Assembly (NCBI GenBank): GCA_015222295.1
Contig: JADFUZ010000070.1
Location: 1-19,605, forward strand
DNA length: 19,605 bases
Reading direction: 5' to 3'
Source: Chloroflexota bacterium
GTDB taxonomy: Bacteria; Chloroflexota; Dehalococcoidia; GIF9; AB-539-J10
Part shown: one piece after another, positions 1-9,534 of the stretch
How positions within the stretch are numbered: the first letter of the stretch is position 1
How the letters are laid out: each line of letters opens with the position of its first letter
Notes under the pieces: model-generated
What the model was told of the DNA's origin: nothing
Database searches by the model: none
What the model saw: the letters and a program-made list of their open reading frames with translations, nothing else
Position numbers and translations under genes: made by a program

Positions 1-1558
1 CAGCGGCGAAGTTCTCAGCCTCTCGCTTCATTTTCTCCACTTCGTCTTTGTTGAGCCCGCTGGAGGCGGTGATGGTGATTTTCTGTTCTTTGCCGGTGCC
101 CTTATCGCGAGCACTAACGTTGAGAATGCCGTTGGCGTCGATCTCAAAGGTTACCTCGACCTGAGGCAATCCTCGGGGCGCTGGCAATATGCCGTCGAGC
201 ATGAAGCGCCCCAGAGTCCGGTTGTCTGACGCCATGGAACGCTCGCCCTGAAGCACGTGAATCTCGACACTCGGTTGATTGTCACTGGCGGTGCTAAAAA
301 TCTGGCTCTTCTCAGTGGGGATCGTCGTGTTTCGAGGAATGAGAGTCGTAGCTACTCCTCCCAGGGTCTCTATGCCTAGAGTAAGGGGAGTAATATCGAG
401 GAGGAGAACCTCGCCTACCTCGCCCTTGAGGACTCCAGCTTGGATAGCAGCACCCAGGGCGACTGCTTCGTCCGGATTGATTCCCTTGACGGGCTCGCGC
501 CCGAAGAACTGCCTCAGAGTCTCTTGAACCTTCGGCATTCTTGTCTGGCCGCCGACCAGGATTACGTCGTTGACCTGGGTTGCTTGCAGACCAGCATCGC
601 TCAGAGCCTGACGGCAGGGCTCGAGGGTTCTCTCTATTAGGTCGGCCGAGAGTTGTTCCAGCTTGGCTCTGGTCAAGACAGTAGTGAGGTGCTTGGGACC
701 GGTGGCGTCAGCTGTGACGAAAGGCAGGTTTACCTCCGTCTGGCCCACTGTGGACAGCTCTCTTTTTGCCTTCTCAGCAGCATCTTTAATCCGTTGCAGT
801 GCCATTCTATCCTGTCTCAAGTCAATGCCGGACTCCTTCTTGAATTCGTCGCACACCCAATCCATCACCCTCTGGTCGATGTCATCTCCGCCAAGGTGGG
901 TATCTCCATTAGTTGACTTGACCTGGAAGGTCCCTTCGCCTATATCCAAGATAGAGATATCAAAAGTGCCGCCACCAAGATCGTAGACAGCAATCGTCTC
1001 ATCTTTCCTCCTGTCCAACCCGTAGGCCAAAGATGAAGCAGTGGGCTCATTAATAATGCGCAGAACGTTAAGCCCGGCTATTGTGCCAGCGTCTTTGGTC
1101 GCTTGTCGCTGACTATCATTAAAGTAAGCAGGCACGGTGATTACGGCGTCCGTGACCTTTTCCCCAAGGTAGGCCTCAGCGTCCGTCTTCAGCTTCTGCA
1201 GTATCATTGCTGAGGTTTCCTGGGGGCTGTATTCCTTACCTCCCATGACTACCCGGCAATCGCCGTTGGGAGCCTCAGCTATCTTGTAGGGCAGGCGCTT
1301 TAGGTCCGACTGGACCGGATTGTCCTTGAACTTGCGACCAATTAGGCGCTTTATGCTGAATATTGTGTTCTCAGGGTTGACTATTGCCTGCCGTTTGGCT
1401 ATTTCACCCACGAGTCGCTCCCCGGTCTTGCTCACTGCCACTACCGAAGGGACCAGATTCCCTCCCTCGGCACTGGGTATTATCTTAGGCTCACCTGCCT
1501 CCATTACTGCCACGGCACTGAGCGTAGTGCCCAAATCGATGCCCACTACTTTTCCCAT
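1..1558 (-). CDS. dnaK: Chaperone DnaK (Hsp70), 3' end cut off by window
   Basis: Cytosolic ATP-dependent chaperone that binds and refolds unfolded polypeptides with DnaJ and GrpE. The visible 519 codons start [12 protein letters not shown] and cover the whole actin-like ATPase domain (phosphate-1 motif [17 protein letters not shown], and the [10 protein letters not shown] motif) plus the substrate-binding beta domain up to the start of the helical lid ([19 protein letters not shown]). Family members are about 610-640 residues, so roughly 100 lid residues lie outside the window. The segment between RLIGRKF and PAYFND is full length as in E. coli DnaK, without the deletion typical of Firmicutes. 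The ATG is one base after the grpE stop, and a strong Shine-Dalgarno GAGGAG lies in the end of grpE, so the two are translationally coupled. Third gene of the HrcA-controlled operon. Identity is certain; dnaJ would be expected further left but is not visible. Confidence 0.97.
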   Translation of the reverse strand, partial: MGKVVGIDLGTTLSAVAVMEAGEPKIIPSAEGGNLVPSVVAVSKTGERLVGEIAKRQAIVNPENTIFSIKRLIGRKFKDNPVQSDLKRLPYKIAEAPNGDCRVVMGGKEYSPQETSAMILQKLKTDAEAYLGEKVTDAVITVPAYFNDSQRQATKDAGTIAGLNVLRIINEPTASSLAYGLDRRKDETIAVYDLGGGTFDISILDIGEGTFQVKSTNGDTHLGGDDIDQRVMDWVCDEFKKESGIDLRQDRMALQRIKDAAEKAKRELSTVGQTEVNLPFVTADATGPKHLTTVLTRAKLEQLSADLIERTLEPCRQALSDAGLQATQVNDVILVGGQTRMPKVQETLRQFFGREPVKGINPDEAVALGAAIQAGVLKGEVGEVLLLDITPLTLGIETLGGVATTLIPRNTTIPTEKSQIFSTASDNQPSVEIHVLQGERSMASDNRTLGRFMLDGILPAPRGLPQVEVTFEIDANGILNVSARDKGTGKEQKITITASSGLNKDEVEKMKREAENFAA

Positions 1559-1559
1559 G

Positions 1560-2114
1560 CTACTCCTCCTCTTGGCTCATCTGCTCTGTCTCTTTGCCTT
1601 TGCCGACTGTCACCATGCTGGGGCGAACAACTCTCCCCTTTAGCTTGTATCCTTTTTGGATCTCCTCGATTACAATGTCTGCTCGTCCCTCTTCTCGCAT
1701 TACCGCTTCATGTAGGTAAGGATCGAAACGGGCTCCCTTGGCCTTGATTTCAGTCAGCCCTCGCGACTCCAATATCCCCTTAAGCTTATCATAGACGAGC
1801 TTGATGCCTTCAGTCCACTTGGACTCCGCGAGTTCCATTGGCAGAGCCGCGAAGGCTCTTTCCAAGTCATCCAACACGGTCAACAAGCTCAGGATGAGTA
1901 GGCTGTCGGCAAACTCGATCGACTCCTGCTTTCCCTGCTCAGCACGCTTCTTATAGTTGGCCAAATCGGCCTGGACCCTTTGCCAGTTGGCCAAATAGTT
2001 CTCCGATTTTGTCTTTTCCGCAGCCAGGGCTTCCTGTAGTGCTCCTGGGTCCTCTGGCTGCCGACTCTGAGCGTTGCCTAGCTCGTCATCGAATAGTTCC
2101 TTGTCTTCAGCCAA
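1560..2114 (-). CDS. grpE: Nucleotide exchange factor GrpE, TTG start
   Basis: Cytosolic cochaperone; dimeric GrpE opens the DnaK nucleotide cleft and releases ADP. The 184-residue protein has an acidic N-terminus, a long heptad-rich helix (about residues 20-75, containing [19 protein letters not shown]), and the C-terminal beta-wing ([10 protein letters not shown], then [12 protein letters not shown]). I place the start at the TTG at 2114-2112 because AGAGGAG lies 7-8 bases upstream and it falls 13 bases after the hrcA stop. The longer reading frame from an ATG at 2219 would overlap hrcA by 92 bases and add a Trp/Pro/Ser-rich stretch that does not look like GrpE. Length and acidic start are normal for the family. 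Middle gene of hrcA-grpE-dnaK, so controlled by the CIRCE operator upstream of hrcA. Confidence 0.94.
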   Translation of the reverse strand: MAEDKELFDDELGNAQSRQPEDPGALQEALAAEKTKSENYLANWQRVQADLANYKKRAEQGKQESIEFADSLLILSLLTVLDDLERAFAALPMELAESKWTEGIKLVYDKLKGILESRGLTEIKAKGARFDPYLHEAVMREEGRADIVIEEIQKGYKLKGRVVRPSMVTVGKGKETEQMSQEEE

Positions 2115-2127
2115 TGTCGGGTCTCCT

Positions 2128-3147
2128 CTAGATGTAGGTGGCCATTGATTCGCTGAGCAGCGATGAGAGAGAGTCCACCGAGGAGATAGCCCTGCCGTAG
2201 TCCATTCGCTTAGGGCCAATCACCGCGACAATGCCTTTGGCTTTATCCTGGACCCCGTACTCGCCGATTACCAAGCTCAGATCCTGAAACGTCTGGCTGG
2301 AGTTTTCTTCGCCGATGATGACCCTTATCTTGCCTTTGTCAGTCTGTAGCCCAAACGCTGTTTCCAGCCAGTCTTCCTTCTCCAGTAGCTCCAGCAGATC
2401 GAGTCGTCGGGGGCTGTTGGTGAATTCGGGCTGACTCAGCATCAGGTGTAGTCCTTCCAGGTGAGGTCTGCCAAGCCGCAGTCTATCTTCAGTGCTCATC
2501 ATATCTACCACGCACTCACTCACTTGTTTCTCATCGGGCCGGGCTTGCAGTCTCTGCACCGAGATTTCACTGCTTGTCAGGTTGGAATAGGTCGAGTTGA
2601 GCTTGTTGGCTAGCACTGTCAGCTCATCCTGGGACACTTCCCTATCGAAAGACAGGATTGTCTGTCTCACCTTGGCCTCGCATAGGACCAAAATCAGCAT
2701 GGCCAGAAAACCTTGCATGGCCACCAGGTCCAGGTGTTTGAAGCGGCACAGAGGTGCCTTGGGCTGAGTTACCACTGCCAGGTTGTGAACAAGGCGTGCC
2801 AACAACACTGCTGCAATCCTCAACCATTGCTCCATCTCTGCTGACATCGCTTCTTGGAACAGCTTGGAAACGAGATGTTCGTCGATCGGCGAGGGTTCCA
2901 CATCCGCACCCAACCGCTCTACATAATGGCGGTAGGCCTTGTCGGTAGGGATGGTGCCAGCCGAGAGATGAGGCCGCATCACGTAGCCATGTTCTTCCAG
3001 GTACGCCACATCGTTTCGGACGGTGGCCGGGCTCACCTTCAGGTCGTGATTGTAAGCAATGGTCTTGGAAGCCACAGGATTTGCCACGACGACATACTCT
3101 TCGATTATGGTCTTCAGTATCGCCTCTTGTCTTTCTGCCAGTGCCAT
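2128..3147 (-). CDS. hrcA: Heat-inducible transcription repressor HrcA
   Basis: Represses class I heat-shock operons by binding the CIRCE inverted repeat; in known systems its activity depends on the GroE chaperonin. The 339-residue length is normal. Residues 1-75 form the winged helix-turn-helix (MALAERQEAILKTIIEEYV, then KVSPATVRNDVAYLEEHGYV), followed by the family hallmark HLSAGTIPTDKAYRHYV. The C-terminal half is the GAF-like dimerisation domain ending with IGEENSSQTFQDLSLVIGEY and GPKRMDYGRAISSVD. The ATG at 3147 has AGGAG eight bases upstream. First gene of the operon with grpE and dnaK; the operator at 3148-3174 touches its own start codon, so the gene is autoregulated. The reading frame is intact and nothing is odd. 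Confidence 0.96.
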   Translation of the reverse strand: MALAERQEAILKTIIEEYVVVANPVASKTIAYNHDLKVSPATVRNDVAYLEEHGYVMRPHLSAGTIPTDKAYRHYVERLGADVEPSPIDEHLVSKLFQEAMSAEMEQWLRIAAVLLARLVHNLAVVTQPKAPLCRFKHLDLVAMQGFLAMLILVLCEAKVRQTILSFDREVSQDELTVLANKLNSTYSNLTSSEISVQRLQARPDEKQVSECVVDMMSTEDRLRLGRPHLEGLHLMLSQPEFTNSPRRLDLLELLEKEDWLETAFGLQTDKGKIRVIIGEENSSQTFQDLSLVIGEYGVQDKAKGIVAVIGPKRMDYGRAISSVDSLSSLLSESMATYI

Positions 3148-3174
3148 CTAGCACTCTCCTGACTCGACTGCTAA
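3148..3174 (-). promoter_or_regulatory. CIRCE operator (HrcA binding site)
   Basis: On the plus strand the arms read CTAGCACTC and GACTGCTAA, separated by exactly nine bases. The consensus is TTAGCACTC-N9-GAGTGCTAA, so each arm has one mismatch and seven of nine positions still pair. The element begins one base upstream of the hrcA ATG, contains the hrcA Shine-Dalgarno sequence, and lies directly downstream of the predicted transcription start, the classical position for HrcA repression. Spacing, sequence and context agree. Confidence 0.92.
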
Positions 3175-3182
3175 CTGCACGC

Positions 3183-3211
3183 AATCTACCACTTTGGTGC
3201 CGGTCTGTCAA
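3183..3211 (-). promoter_or_regulatory. Sigma-70 type promoter of hrcA-grpE-dnaK
   Basis: On the minus strand a perfect -35 TTGACA (3211-3206) is followed after 17 bases by TAGATT (3188-3183), four of six matches to TATAAT. Transcription should start near 3176, just before the CIRCE element at 3174-3148, so bound HrcA would block initiation. Read by eye; no mapped transcript start. Confidence 0.75.
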
Positions 3212-3243
3212 AGATGAGGAAGCTCCACTAGGGAGTTCTCTTC

Positions 3244-3272
3244 TTGACCAATAGTGAAAGGGAGGCTATTAT
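3244..3272 (+). promoter_or_regulatory. Sigma-70 type promoter of glyA
   Basis: TTGACC (3244-3249), a 17-base spacer and TATTAT (3267-3272) each match the consensus hexamers at five of six positions. It faces away from the hrcA promoter, and the two -35 boxes are 32 bases apart. The start point would fall near 3278-3280, only two to four bases before the glyA ATG at 3282, which predicts a leaderless or almost leaderless mRNA and fits the lack of a well-placed ribosome binding site inside the predicted transcript. Confidence 0.7.
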
Positions 3273-3281
3273 GCCACACTG

Positions 3282-4538
3282 ATGAAAGCAAATCCAGAAC
3301 CTTCCGTTACGTGTCATGATAGGGAGGTGAGTCGAATCCTGGACCTGGAAGCGCAAAGACAGGCAGGTACGATAGACCTCATCGCTTCGGAGAATCACAT
3401 TGGGAGGGCTGTCCTCAGGGCTCAGGGAAGCCTCATGACCGACAAGTATGCGGAAGGGTACCCCGGGCGTCGCTATTATGGTGGCTGTGCTAACGTTGAC
3501 GAGGTTGAGAATCTGGCTATTGAAAGAGCCAGGAGGCTGTTTCAGGCTGAACATGCCAATGTCCAACCTCACAGTGGCAGCCAAGCCAACATGGCCGTTT
3601 ACCTGGCTCTGTTGAAGTACGGTGACACGGTTATGGGCATGAGCCGCAGCCACGGTGGACACCTTACGCACGGCGCTGAAGTCAATTTCTCGGGCAAATG
3701 GTTCACGATCATACCCTACGGGGTGGACCGAAAGAGCGAATTGCTTGACTATGACGAAATAGAGAGGCTGGCTCTCAAGCACAAACCCAGGCTGATCATT
3801 GCTGGGGCAAGTGCGTATTCTCGCACCATTGATTTCCAGCGTTTCCGCGAAGTAGCTGATAAGGTAGGCGCGATGCTATTGGCCGATATTGCTCACATAG
3901 CGGGGATAATAGCTGCCGGGCTTCATCCCTCTCCAGTTCCCCATGCTAACGTGGTTACCTGCAGCACACAGAAGACGTTGCGGGGTCCGAGGGGAGGCCT
4001 TATCCTCTGTCAGCGGGAGCTAGGTCCAGCCGTTGATGCTGCGGTGTTTCCTGGGATGCAGGGCGGCCCGCTAATGCACGCCATCGCCGCCAAGGCCATA
4101 TGCTTGTTTGAGGCCTTGCAGCCCGAGTTCGTTGACTACCAGCGCGCAGTGTTGAGTAATGCTCGTGTACTGGCTTCGGAACTAGAGGGACATGGGCTAC
4201 GAATCATTACCGGTGGGACGGACAACCATCTTGCTCTGGTTGACCTCTCTTTTGTGGGGATAAGTGGCAGGGATGCGGAGAAGGTATTGGAAGCCGTTGG
4301 CATCTTGGTGAACAGGAATAGTGTTCCTTTTGATCCAAGGCCGCCATTGGTCACTAGCGGTATTAGGGTCGGCACGCCCGCTGTGACCACCAGGGGCTTT
4401 GGCATAGAGGAAATGAAGCGTACCGCTTCTCTTATCGTCAAAGTGCTGTCTCATCCCGGTGATGAACATGTTGCCGGGAACGTTCGTGAGGAAGTAAGGG
4501 AGCTGTGCGCGTGTTTCCCCATACCCGGGTTGGGTTAG
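3282..4538 (+). CDS. glyA: Serine hydroxymethyltransferase
   Basis: PLP enzyme of the cytosol that converts serine and tetrahydrofolate to glycine and 5,10-methylene-tetrahydrofolate, the main source of one-carbon units. The 418-residue protein aligns along its length with bacterial GlyA: LIASEN (33-38), [15 protein letters not shown] (54-68), [12 protein letters not shown] (96-107), SHGGHLTHG (123-131), DIAHIAG with the PLP-ring Asp at 202, the PLP lysine K231 in [10 protein letters not shown], and SGIRVGTPA with the carboxylate-binding Arg. The start at 3282 gives the usual ~30 residues before LIASEN. One oddity: the residue before the PLP lysine is Gln230, where E. coli and B. subtilis have His. 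The only purine-rich Shine-Dalgarno-like sequence (AAGGGAGG, 3258-3265) sits inside the promoter spacer, so translation is probably leaderless. It stands alone between the heat-shock operon and the MFS gene. Confidence 0.95.
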   Translation: MKANPEPSVTCHDREVSRILDLEAQRQAGTIDLIASENHIGRAVLRAQGSLMTDKYAEGYPGRRYYGGCANVDEVENLAIERARRLFQAEHANVQPHSGSQANMAVYLALLKYGDTVMGMSRSHGGHLTHGAEVNFSGKWFTIIPYGVDRKSELLDYDEIERLALKHKPRLIIAGASAYSRTIDFQRFREVADKVGAMLLADIAHIAGIIAAGLHPSPVPHANVVTCSTQKTLRGPRGGLILCQRELGPAVDAAVFPGMQGGPLMHAIAAKAICLFEALQPEFVDYQRAVLSNARVLASELEGHGLRIITGGTDNHLALVDLSFVGISGRDAEKVLEAVGILVNRNSVPFDPRPPLVTSGIRVGTPAVTTRGFGIEEMKRTASLIVKVLSHPGDEHVAGNVREEVRELCACFPIPGLG

Positions 4539-4622
4539 GCCAGGCCTTCTTGGCCGGCAGTCTCCCTTTCTGTTTCTCAGCCTGTTGTGTTTAACCCCAT
4601 TATGTAGTCTCTGTGGTTAGGT

Positions 4623-5873
4623 ATGGGCACGGCCAACGAGGCAAGACCAGGTGTCTTCTACGGGTGGATCATTGTGGCTGCTGGCTGCGCGATTCTGCTT
4701 GTGGTATGGGGTTTTCAGTATTCCTATGGCGTCTTCTTCACCGAACTGTGTGACGATTTGAATTGGAAGAGGACCACCGTGTCCGGGGCATACTCTCTGT
4801 TTATGGTGTGGCATAGCGTCAACTACTTTTTCTCGGGGTGGCTCAATGACAGATATGGGCCTCGGCTCATACTTGCTATCTGTATCATTACCCTGACGGG
4901 CGGATATGCTTTGATGTCCGCCGTGACAGCCCCCTGGCAGCTCTATGGCGTTTACGGAATCGTCATCGGTACCGGGTGTGGCTTCGCCTTTTTGCCTGTA
5001 ACTTCAACGGTGTCCCGCTGGTTCGTCAAGAGGAGAGGGATGGCACTGGGGATTGCTGTAGCCGGGATAGGAATGGGGACACTGGCTCTGGCGCCCTTTG
5101 CCCAATTTCTTATCACCAGATTTGACTGGCGCACTTCTTATCTGCTCGTTGCTGGCATTCTCCTCATCGCAGGTCTTCCGGTTTCTCGATTGATGAGGTC
5201 TGACCCCTTGGAAAAGGGCCTTCTTCCCTATGGTCTTGAGGGAAGACGAGAGGGAGGCGAATGCGGCAGCTCACCGTGTGCTTTCGATTTCACGCTCAGG
5301 CAGGCTATCAGAACAAAGGCGTTTTGGCTCCTGTTTGCGATGTTCATATTCTTCAACTGTGCGGTTCAGATGGTGATGGTTCACTTCAAAGCCTATGCGA
5401 CTGATCTTGGCATTACGCCGATGGTTGCCGCCACCTTTATTGGTGTCATTGGAATTGTCAGCAGCGCGGGCAGGATAATAATGGGCCACGTGTCGGACAG
5501 GGTTGGAAGAAAGGCGTGCTTCTTCATCTCCTATCTCTTGATGTCAATGATGATGATGTGGTTATTGGAAGCAACACAACCGTGGCAGTTCTACTTCTTC
5601 TCGGTCACTTTCGGCTTTTTCTATGGGAGCTGTGTTCCCCTATTTCCAGCGGCAACTGCCGACTGGTTTGGCACCAGATCCCAGGGCGCCATCTTGGGGA
5701 CGCTTTTGCTGGCTCCTGGCATTGGGGGAGCGATCGGACCGCTATTAGCCGGCCGCGTTTTTGACAGTGCTGGAAGCTATGATGTGGCAATTGTTGCGGG
5801 TGCGGTCGTGCTTCTTGCCGGCGCAGTCTGCAGCGTTCTAATCAAGGCGCCGTGTGTAGTCCGATCAGCGTGA
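4623..5873 (+). CDS. Major facilitator superfamily transporter, OFA/MCT-like
   Basis: Inner-membrane secondary transporter of 416 residues. Twelve hydrophobic segments can be picked out, beginning WIIVAAGCAILLVVWG and ending AIVAGAVVLLAGAVCSVLI, with a hydrophilic central loop (about residues 195-230) between helices 6 and 7. The MFS signature between helices 2 and 3 reads GWLNDRYGPR and its repeat between helices 8 and 9 reads GHVSDRVGRK. The N-terminal FYGWIIVAAGC, the SGAYSLF segment in helix 2 and SRWFVKRRGMALGIA after helix 4 are typical of the OFA/monocarboxylate branch, so an organic acid is a reasonable but unproven substrate. No good ribosome binding site precedes the ATG; only TTAGG is present directly before it. 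It lies 84 bases after glyA and 116 bases before prs, and no neighbouring catabolic gene hints at its cargo. Confidence 0.85.
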   Translation: MGTANEARPGVFYGWIIVAAGCAILLVVWGFQYSYGVFFTELCDDLNWKRTTVSGAYSLFMVWHSVNYFFSGWLNDRYGPRLILAICIITLTGGYALMSAVTAPWQLYGVYGIVIGTGCGFAFLPVTSTVSRWFVKRRGMALGIAVAGIGMGTLALAPFAQFLITRFDWRTSYLLVAGILLIAGLPVSRLMRSDPLEKGLLPYGLEGRREGGECGSSPCAFDFTLRQAIRTKAFWLLFAMFIFFNCAVQMVMVHFKAYATDLGITPMVAATFIGVIGIVSSAGRIIMGHVSDRVGRKACFFISYLLMSMMMMWLLEATQPWQFYFFSVTFGFFYGSCVPLFPAATADWFGTRSQGAILGTLLLAPGIGGAIGPLLAGRVFDSAGSYDVAIVAGAVVLLAGAVCSVLIKAPCVVRSA

Positions 5874-5944
5874 AGCAATATCCTGTTAGCAAATCTCTCT
5901 CGCTTCGAAGGCGCAGCTGTCATTAAGAAGGATAACTGACCCTG

Positions 5945-5953
5945 TGCTATAAT
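5945..5953 (+). promoter_or_regulatory. Extended -10 promoter of the prs-secA operon
   Basis: TGC followed by a perfect TATAAT (5948-5953) forms an extended -10 element. The best -35-like hexamer is TTAAGA at 5923-5928 with a long 19-base spacer, which is weak, but extended -10 promoters tolerate that. Start expected near 5960, giving about 30 bases of leader with GGGGG 9-13 bases before the prs ATG. Confidence 0.6.
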
Positions 5954-5989
5954 TTCCTGAGTACTACACACTCGTGGGGGTTAACGGCG

Positions 5990-6928
5990 ATGGATGAACT
6001 CAGAGTATTCGCTGGGAATGCACACCCAGCTCTGGCGAAGGATGTGTGTGACTACCTGGGTATTCCCGTTGGTGAGAGCGAGGTTTTTCAATTCAGCAAC
6101 GAGAACATATTCGTTCGCATCTTGGAGAACGTCCGCAGCCGAGATGTCTTTGTTGTTCAGCCCATTTGCTCCCCGGTGAATACTAGCCTGGTTGAGCTTC
6201 TCATCATGATCGATGCGTTCAGGCGGGCCTCAGCGGGGAGGATTACTGCTGTCGTTCCGTACTACGGCTATGGTCGCACCGACAAGAAGGATCAGCCACG
6301 AGTACCCATCACCGCGCGCTTGATTGCTGATCTCATCAGCACTGCTGGAGCGAACAGGCTGCTGACTGTGGATCTGCACGCTCCTCAAATACAGGGGTTC
6401 TTCACCATACCTGTCGATGAGCTGACGGCTTTGTCAATACTGAGCCAGTACTTCAGTGGGAAATCCCTGGAGAACCTGGTAGTGGTTGCGACTGATATCG
6501 GCATCTCCAAGCGGGCTCGCGACGTGGCGGCAAAGCTCGGTGCCTCCCTGGCCATTATTGAGAAGAGGCGCCTGGGAAATAGTGACGCTACAGAGGGTCT
6601 CAATGTGATTGGTGAAGTTGAAGGGATGTGTGCCCTGACTGTGGATGATGAAATCGATACTGCTGGCTCTCTGTCTGGTGTGGTAAACACGCTGCTAGAG
6701 CGTGGCGCAACCGAAGTGTACGCCTGTTGTACTCACCCTGTTTTCTCTGGAACGGCTGTACAGAGGATTGGCTCCAGCCCGGTGAAGGAGGTGGTAGTCA
6801 CTGATACCATACCTGTTAGTGCTGATAGGAGATTGCCCAAGATTACTGTGCTGTCTATAGCTGCGCTTCTTGGCGAGGCAATTCACCGCATTCACACCGG
6901 CTCGTCAGTGGGCGCAATGTTCGAATAA
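5990..6928 (+). CDS. prs: Ribose-phosphate pyrophosphokinase (PRPP synthetase)
   Basis: Makes phosphoribosyl pyrophosphate from ribose 5-phosphate and ATP for purine, pyrimidine, His, Trp and NAD synthesis. At 312 residues it matches the usual bacterial length. Landmarks are [15 protein letters not shown] (90-104), [11 protein letters not shown] with the metal-binding His130, the flexible loop region [11 protein letters not shown] (167-177), EKRR (191-194), and the PRPP loop [13 protein letters not shown] (216-228). It ends SVGAMFE, like the E. coli enzyme. Two places differ from the E. coli and B. subtilis type: FSNEN (35-39) replaces FSDGE in the adenine-binding loop, and ATDIGI replaces SPDxGG. 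From memory these occur in a divergent branch of bacterial PRPP synthetases, so I regard it as active. The stop is two bases before secA, so the two form one transcription unit. Confidence 0.93.
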   Translation: MDELRVFAGNAHPALAKDVCDYLGIPVGESEVFQFSNENIFVRILENVRSRDVFVVQPICSPVNTSLVELLIMIDAFRRASAGRITAVVPYYGYGRTDKKDQPRVPITARLIADLISTAGANRLLTVDLHAPQIQGFFTIPVDELTALSILSQYFSGKSLENLVVVATDIGISKRARDVAAKLGASLAIIEKRRLGNSDATEGLNVIGEVEGMCALTVDDEIDTAGSLSGVVNTLLERGATEVYACCTHPVFSGTAVQRIGSSPVKEVVVTDTIPVSADRRLPKITVLSIAALLGEAIHRIHTGSSVGAMFE

Positions 6929-6930
6929 GA

Positions 6931-9534
6931 ATGTTCAAATGGCTTGGCAGGCTAGTAGATTCTAACGAGAAGGAACTGAGGCGCCTCCACCCTCTGGTCT
7001 CTCACATAAACTCACTGGAGCCCGGCTTGGAGAAGCTCACCGATTCTGAGCTTCTTTCCAAAACGGACGAGTTCAGGTCCAGGTTCAAAGATGGTGAAAG
7101 CCTGGATGGGCTTCTGCCCGAAGCCTACGCTGCTGTCAGGGAGGCTGCCAAACGAAGGATAAAGCCCGAAGGCCAAAGGCATTTCGATGTGCAGTTGATG
7201 GGTGGTATTGTCCTTCATCACGGCAAGATAGCCGAGATGAAGACCGGGGAGGGCAAAACCTTGGTGGCTACTTTGCCCCTTTACCTTAATGCTCTTGCCG
7301 GGCGAGGCTGCCATCTGGTTACGGTTAACGATTACCTCGCCAAGCGAGATTGCCAGTGGATGGGCCCCGTCTACCACGCCCTGGGCGTCAGCGTGGCTGC
7401 TATCAATGCGCGACAGACTTCGGATCAGCCTGCCCCCTCGTATGTCTACGAGGCCGGCTATGAATCGGAAGACAACAGGTGGAATTCCCTCCGCCCCATC
7501 AGCCGTCGCCAGGCGTACGAGGCAGATATAACATATGGAACCAATAACGAGTTTGGCTTTGACTATCTCAGAGATAACATGGTACTGGACTCATCTCAAT
7601 GCGTCCAGCGTCCACTGGACTATGCCATCGTCGATGAGGTTGATAATATCCTCGTTGATGAAGCACGGACTCCACTGATCATAAGCGGCGCTGCCGAGGA
7701 GGCAACTCAAAGGTACTATGCCTTCGCTCGCGTGGGTTCCCGACTCAAGAAGGATGAAGATTACTCTGTCGATGAGCGAACACGCACGGTCCACTTGACT
7801 GACGACATCGGCATTACCAGGGTGGAGGAGATGCTGAGGAGGGAGGGGCAGCTTAAGGCACCCAACCTCTATGACCCCTCCAACTATTCACTCACTCAGT
7901 ATCTGGACAACGCGCTCAAGGCCCGCGTGCTGTTCAGGAGAGACCGCGACTACGTTGTCAAGAATGGGCAAGTCATCATTGTTGATGAATTCACGGGCAG
8001 ATTGATGTTTGGGCGGAGGTATTCCGATGGTCTGCATCAGGCCATCGAGGCCAAGGAGGGTGTGAAGATACAACGGGAAAGCGTGACGCTGGCCAGCATC
8101 ACCTTCCAGAATTACTTTCGTATGTATCAGAAACTGGCAGGTATGACTGGAACTGCTGCCACCGAGGCTGAGGAATTTCACAAGATCTACGGGCTAGAAG
8201 TGGTCGTAGTACCTACGAACAGGCCGCTAATCCGGACCGAGCATACTGATCAGGTGTATAAGGATGAGAAAGCGAAGTTCGCCGCCGTGGTCAACGAAGT
8301 TGGCGCGTTGGATAATGAAAGAAGGCCAGTTCTTATAGGTACGACGTCTATTGAGAAGTCGGAGTACTTGAGCGATCTCTTGGGGAGAAAGGGTATATCA
8401 CACCAGGTACTGAATGCCAAGAATCATGAAAAGGAAGCGGGCATCATTGCCCAGGCGGGGCACCTGGGGGCTGTCACAGTAGCTACGAACATGGCAGGGC
8501 GTGGGGTGGACATCATACTCGGTGGCAACCCCGAAGGACGTGATTCAGAGGGATGGCTCGAAGAGCACAACAGAGTGGTTCAGCTTGGCGGTCTTCATAT
8601 CATTGGTACAGAGCACCATGAAGCCAGGCGCATTGATAATCAGCTTCGAGGTAGAGCGGGAAGACAGGGAGACCCGGGTAGCTCTCGGTTTTACGCCTCC
8701 CTGGAGGATGAGATCATGCGTCGCTTTGGCGGCGACCGCGTCAAAGCATTGATGGAGTGGGCTGGTATGGACGAAAGCACTCCGATCGAGCACCCGATGG
8801 TTGCCAAGGCCATAACGAATTCTCAGGTGCAAACGGAAGGTTACCACTTCGACATCCGCAAACATCTCGTCGAGTATGATGATGTTGTCAACAAGCACCG
8901 TGAAGTGATCTATGCCGAAAGGAAGAAAACCATGGGGGGTGCTGACCTGAAGGCGAACATAGTCTCGATGGTTCAGGAGGAAATCCAGGCTCTGGTAGAC
9001 GATCACCTGGACTACCATCTGGACGAGTTGGACTTTCCCGGGCTGCTGGAAGACGTTTCTGCGATCTTCCCGGTGACCGAGTCGGCCATTGCTGGCCAAG
9101 CGGGGAGATCTCAGTCTGACGGAAAGCAGATCGCAGAGAAGCTGAAGAGCCATGCGCTGGCTCTATATGATCAGCGAGAGCAGGAAATGGGTGCGAGCAG
9201 CATGCGCCTGGTGGAGCGAGTCGCCATGTTGCGAGTCATCGACAAGCTATGGATGGAGCATCTTACTCTCATGGAGCATATGCGCCAGGGGATTGGCTTG
9301 CGGGCTGCCGGGCAGCAGCAACCACTCGTTGTCTACAAGCGAGAGGGGCACGCCCTTTTCGAGAGCCTGTTGAGTGGCATCCGGCACGATGTCGTTCGTA
9401 GCATCTATCATGTTGGCGTTAGCAAAGAACCGCCGCGAAGAAAGCAAGCCGTGGCAGCAGGCAGGAAAGTCGGTCGCAATGACCCTTGCCCCTGTGGCTC
9501 GGGCAGGAAGTATAAACACTGCTGTGGAAGGTAG
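6931..9534 (+). CDS. secA: Preprotein translocase motor ATPase SecA
   Basis: Peripheral membrane ATPase that pushes unfolded preproteins through SecYEG. The 867-residue protein has Walker A MKTGEGKT (103-110), the DEVD box (235-238) in a [19 protein letters not shown] stretch, [17 protein letters not shown] (201-217), the second nucleotide fold with [11 protein letters not shown] and [13 protein letters not shown], the helical scaffold and wing, and a C-terminal SEC-C zinc knuckle (Cys 853, 855, 864, 865 in [16 protein letters not shown]). A segment of roughly 20 extra residues at about 161-192 precedes TYGTNN relative to E. coli; I recall this insertion from Chloroflexota SecA. The linker before the zinc knuckle is short. 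Translation starts two bases after prs with no separate strong ribosome site, suggesting coupling. The gene looks intact and essential. Confidence 0.97.
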   Translation: MFKWLGRLVDSNEKELRRLHPLVSHINSLEPGLEKLTDSELLSKTDEFRSRFKDGESLDGLLPEAYAAVREAAKRRIKPEGQRHFDVQLMGGIVLHHGKIAEMKTGEGKTLVATLPLYLNALAGRGCHLVTVNDYLAKRDCQWMGPVYHALGVSVAAINARQTSDQPAPSYVYEAGYESEDNRWNSLRPISRRQAYEADITYGTNNEFGFDYLRDNMVLDSSQCVQRPLDYAIVDEVDNILVDEARTPLIISGAAEEATQRYYAFARVGSRLKKDEDYSVDERTRTVHLTDDIGITRVEEMLRREGQLKAPNLYDPSNYSLTQYLDNALKARVLFRRDRDYVVKNGQVIIVDEFTGRLMFGRRYSDGLHQAIEAKEGVKIQRESVTLASITFQNYFRMYQKLAGMTGTAATEAEEFHKIYGLEVVVVPTNRPLIRTEHTDQVYKDEKAKFAAVVNEVGALDNERRPVLIGTTSIEKSEYLSDLLGRKGISHQVLNAKNHEKEAGIIAQAGHLGAVTVATNMAGRGVDIILGGNPEGRDSEGWLEEHNRVVQLGGLHIIGTEHHEARRIDNQLRGRAGRQGDPGSSRFYASLEDEIMRRFGGDRVKALMEWAGMDESTPIEHPMVAKAITNSQVQTEGYHFDIRKHLVEYDDVVNKHREVIYAERKKTMGGADLKANIVSMVQEEIQALVDDHLDYHLDELDFPGLLEDVSAIFPVTESAIAGQAGRSQSDGKQIAEKLKSHALALYDQREQEMGASSMRLVERVAMLRVIDKLWMEHLTLMEHMRQGIGLRAAGQQQPLVVYKREGHALFESLLSGIRHDVVRSIYHVGVSKEPPRRKQAVAAGRKVGRNDPCPCGSGRKYKHCCGR

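Noticed and set aside
3271..3284. Three-codon leader ORF (ATG CCA CAC TGA) overlapping the glyA ATG as TGATG, preceded by AAGGGAGG
   Set aside because: Its ATG overlaps the predicted -10 box TATTAT, so it would not be transcribed from that promoter. It becomes possible only if glyA has an upstream start site.
4538..4555. GGCCA/TGGCC hairpin just after glyA
   Set aside because: Only five pairs with an eight-base loop, followed by mixed pyrimidines, not a T-run; could be chance.
8545..9153. 202-residue open frame opposite secA
   Set aside because: Antisense shadow of a certain secA gene with no recognisable domain or ribosome site.
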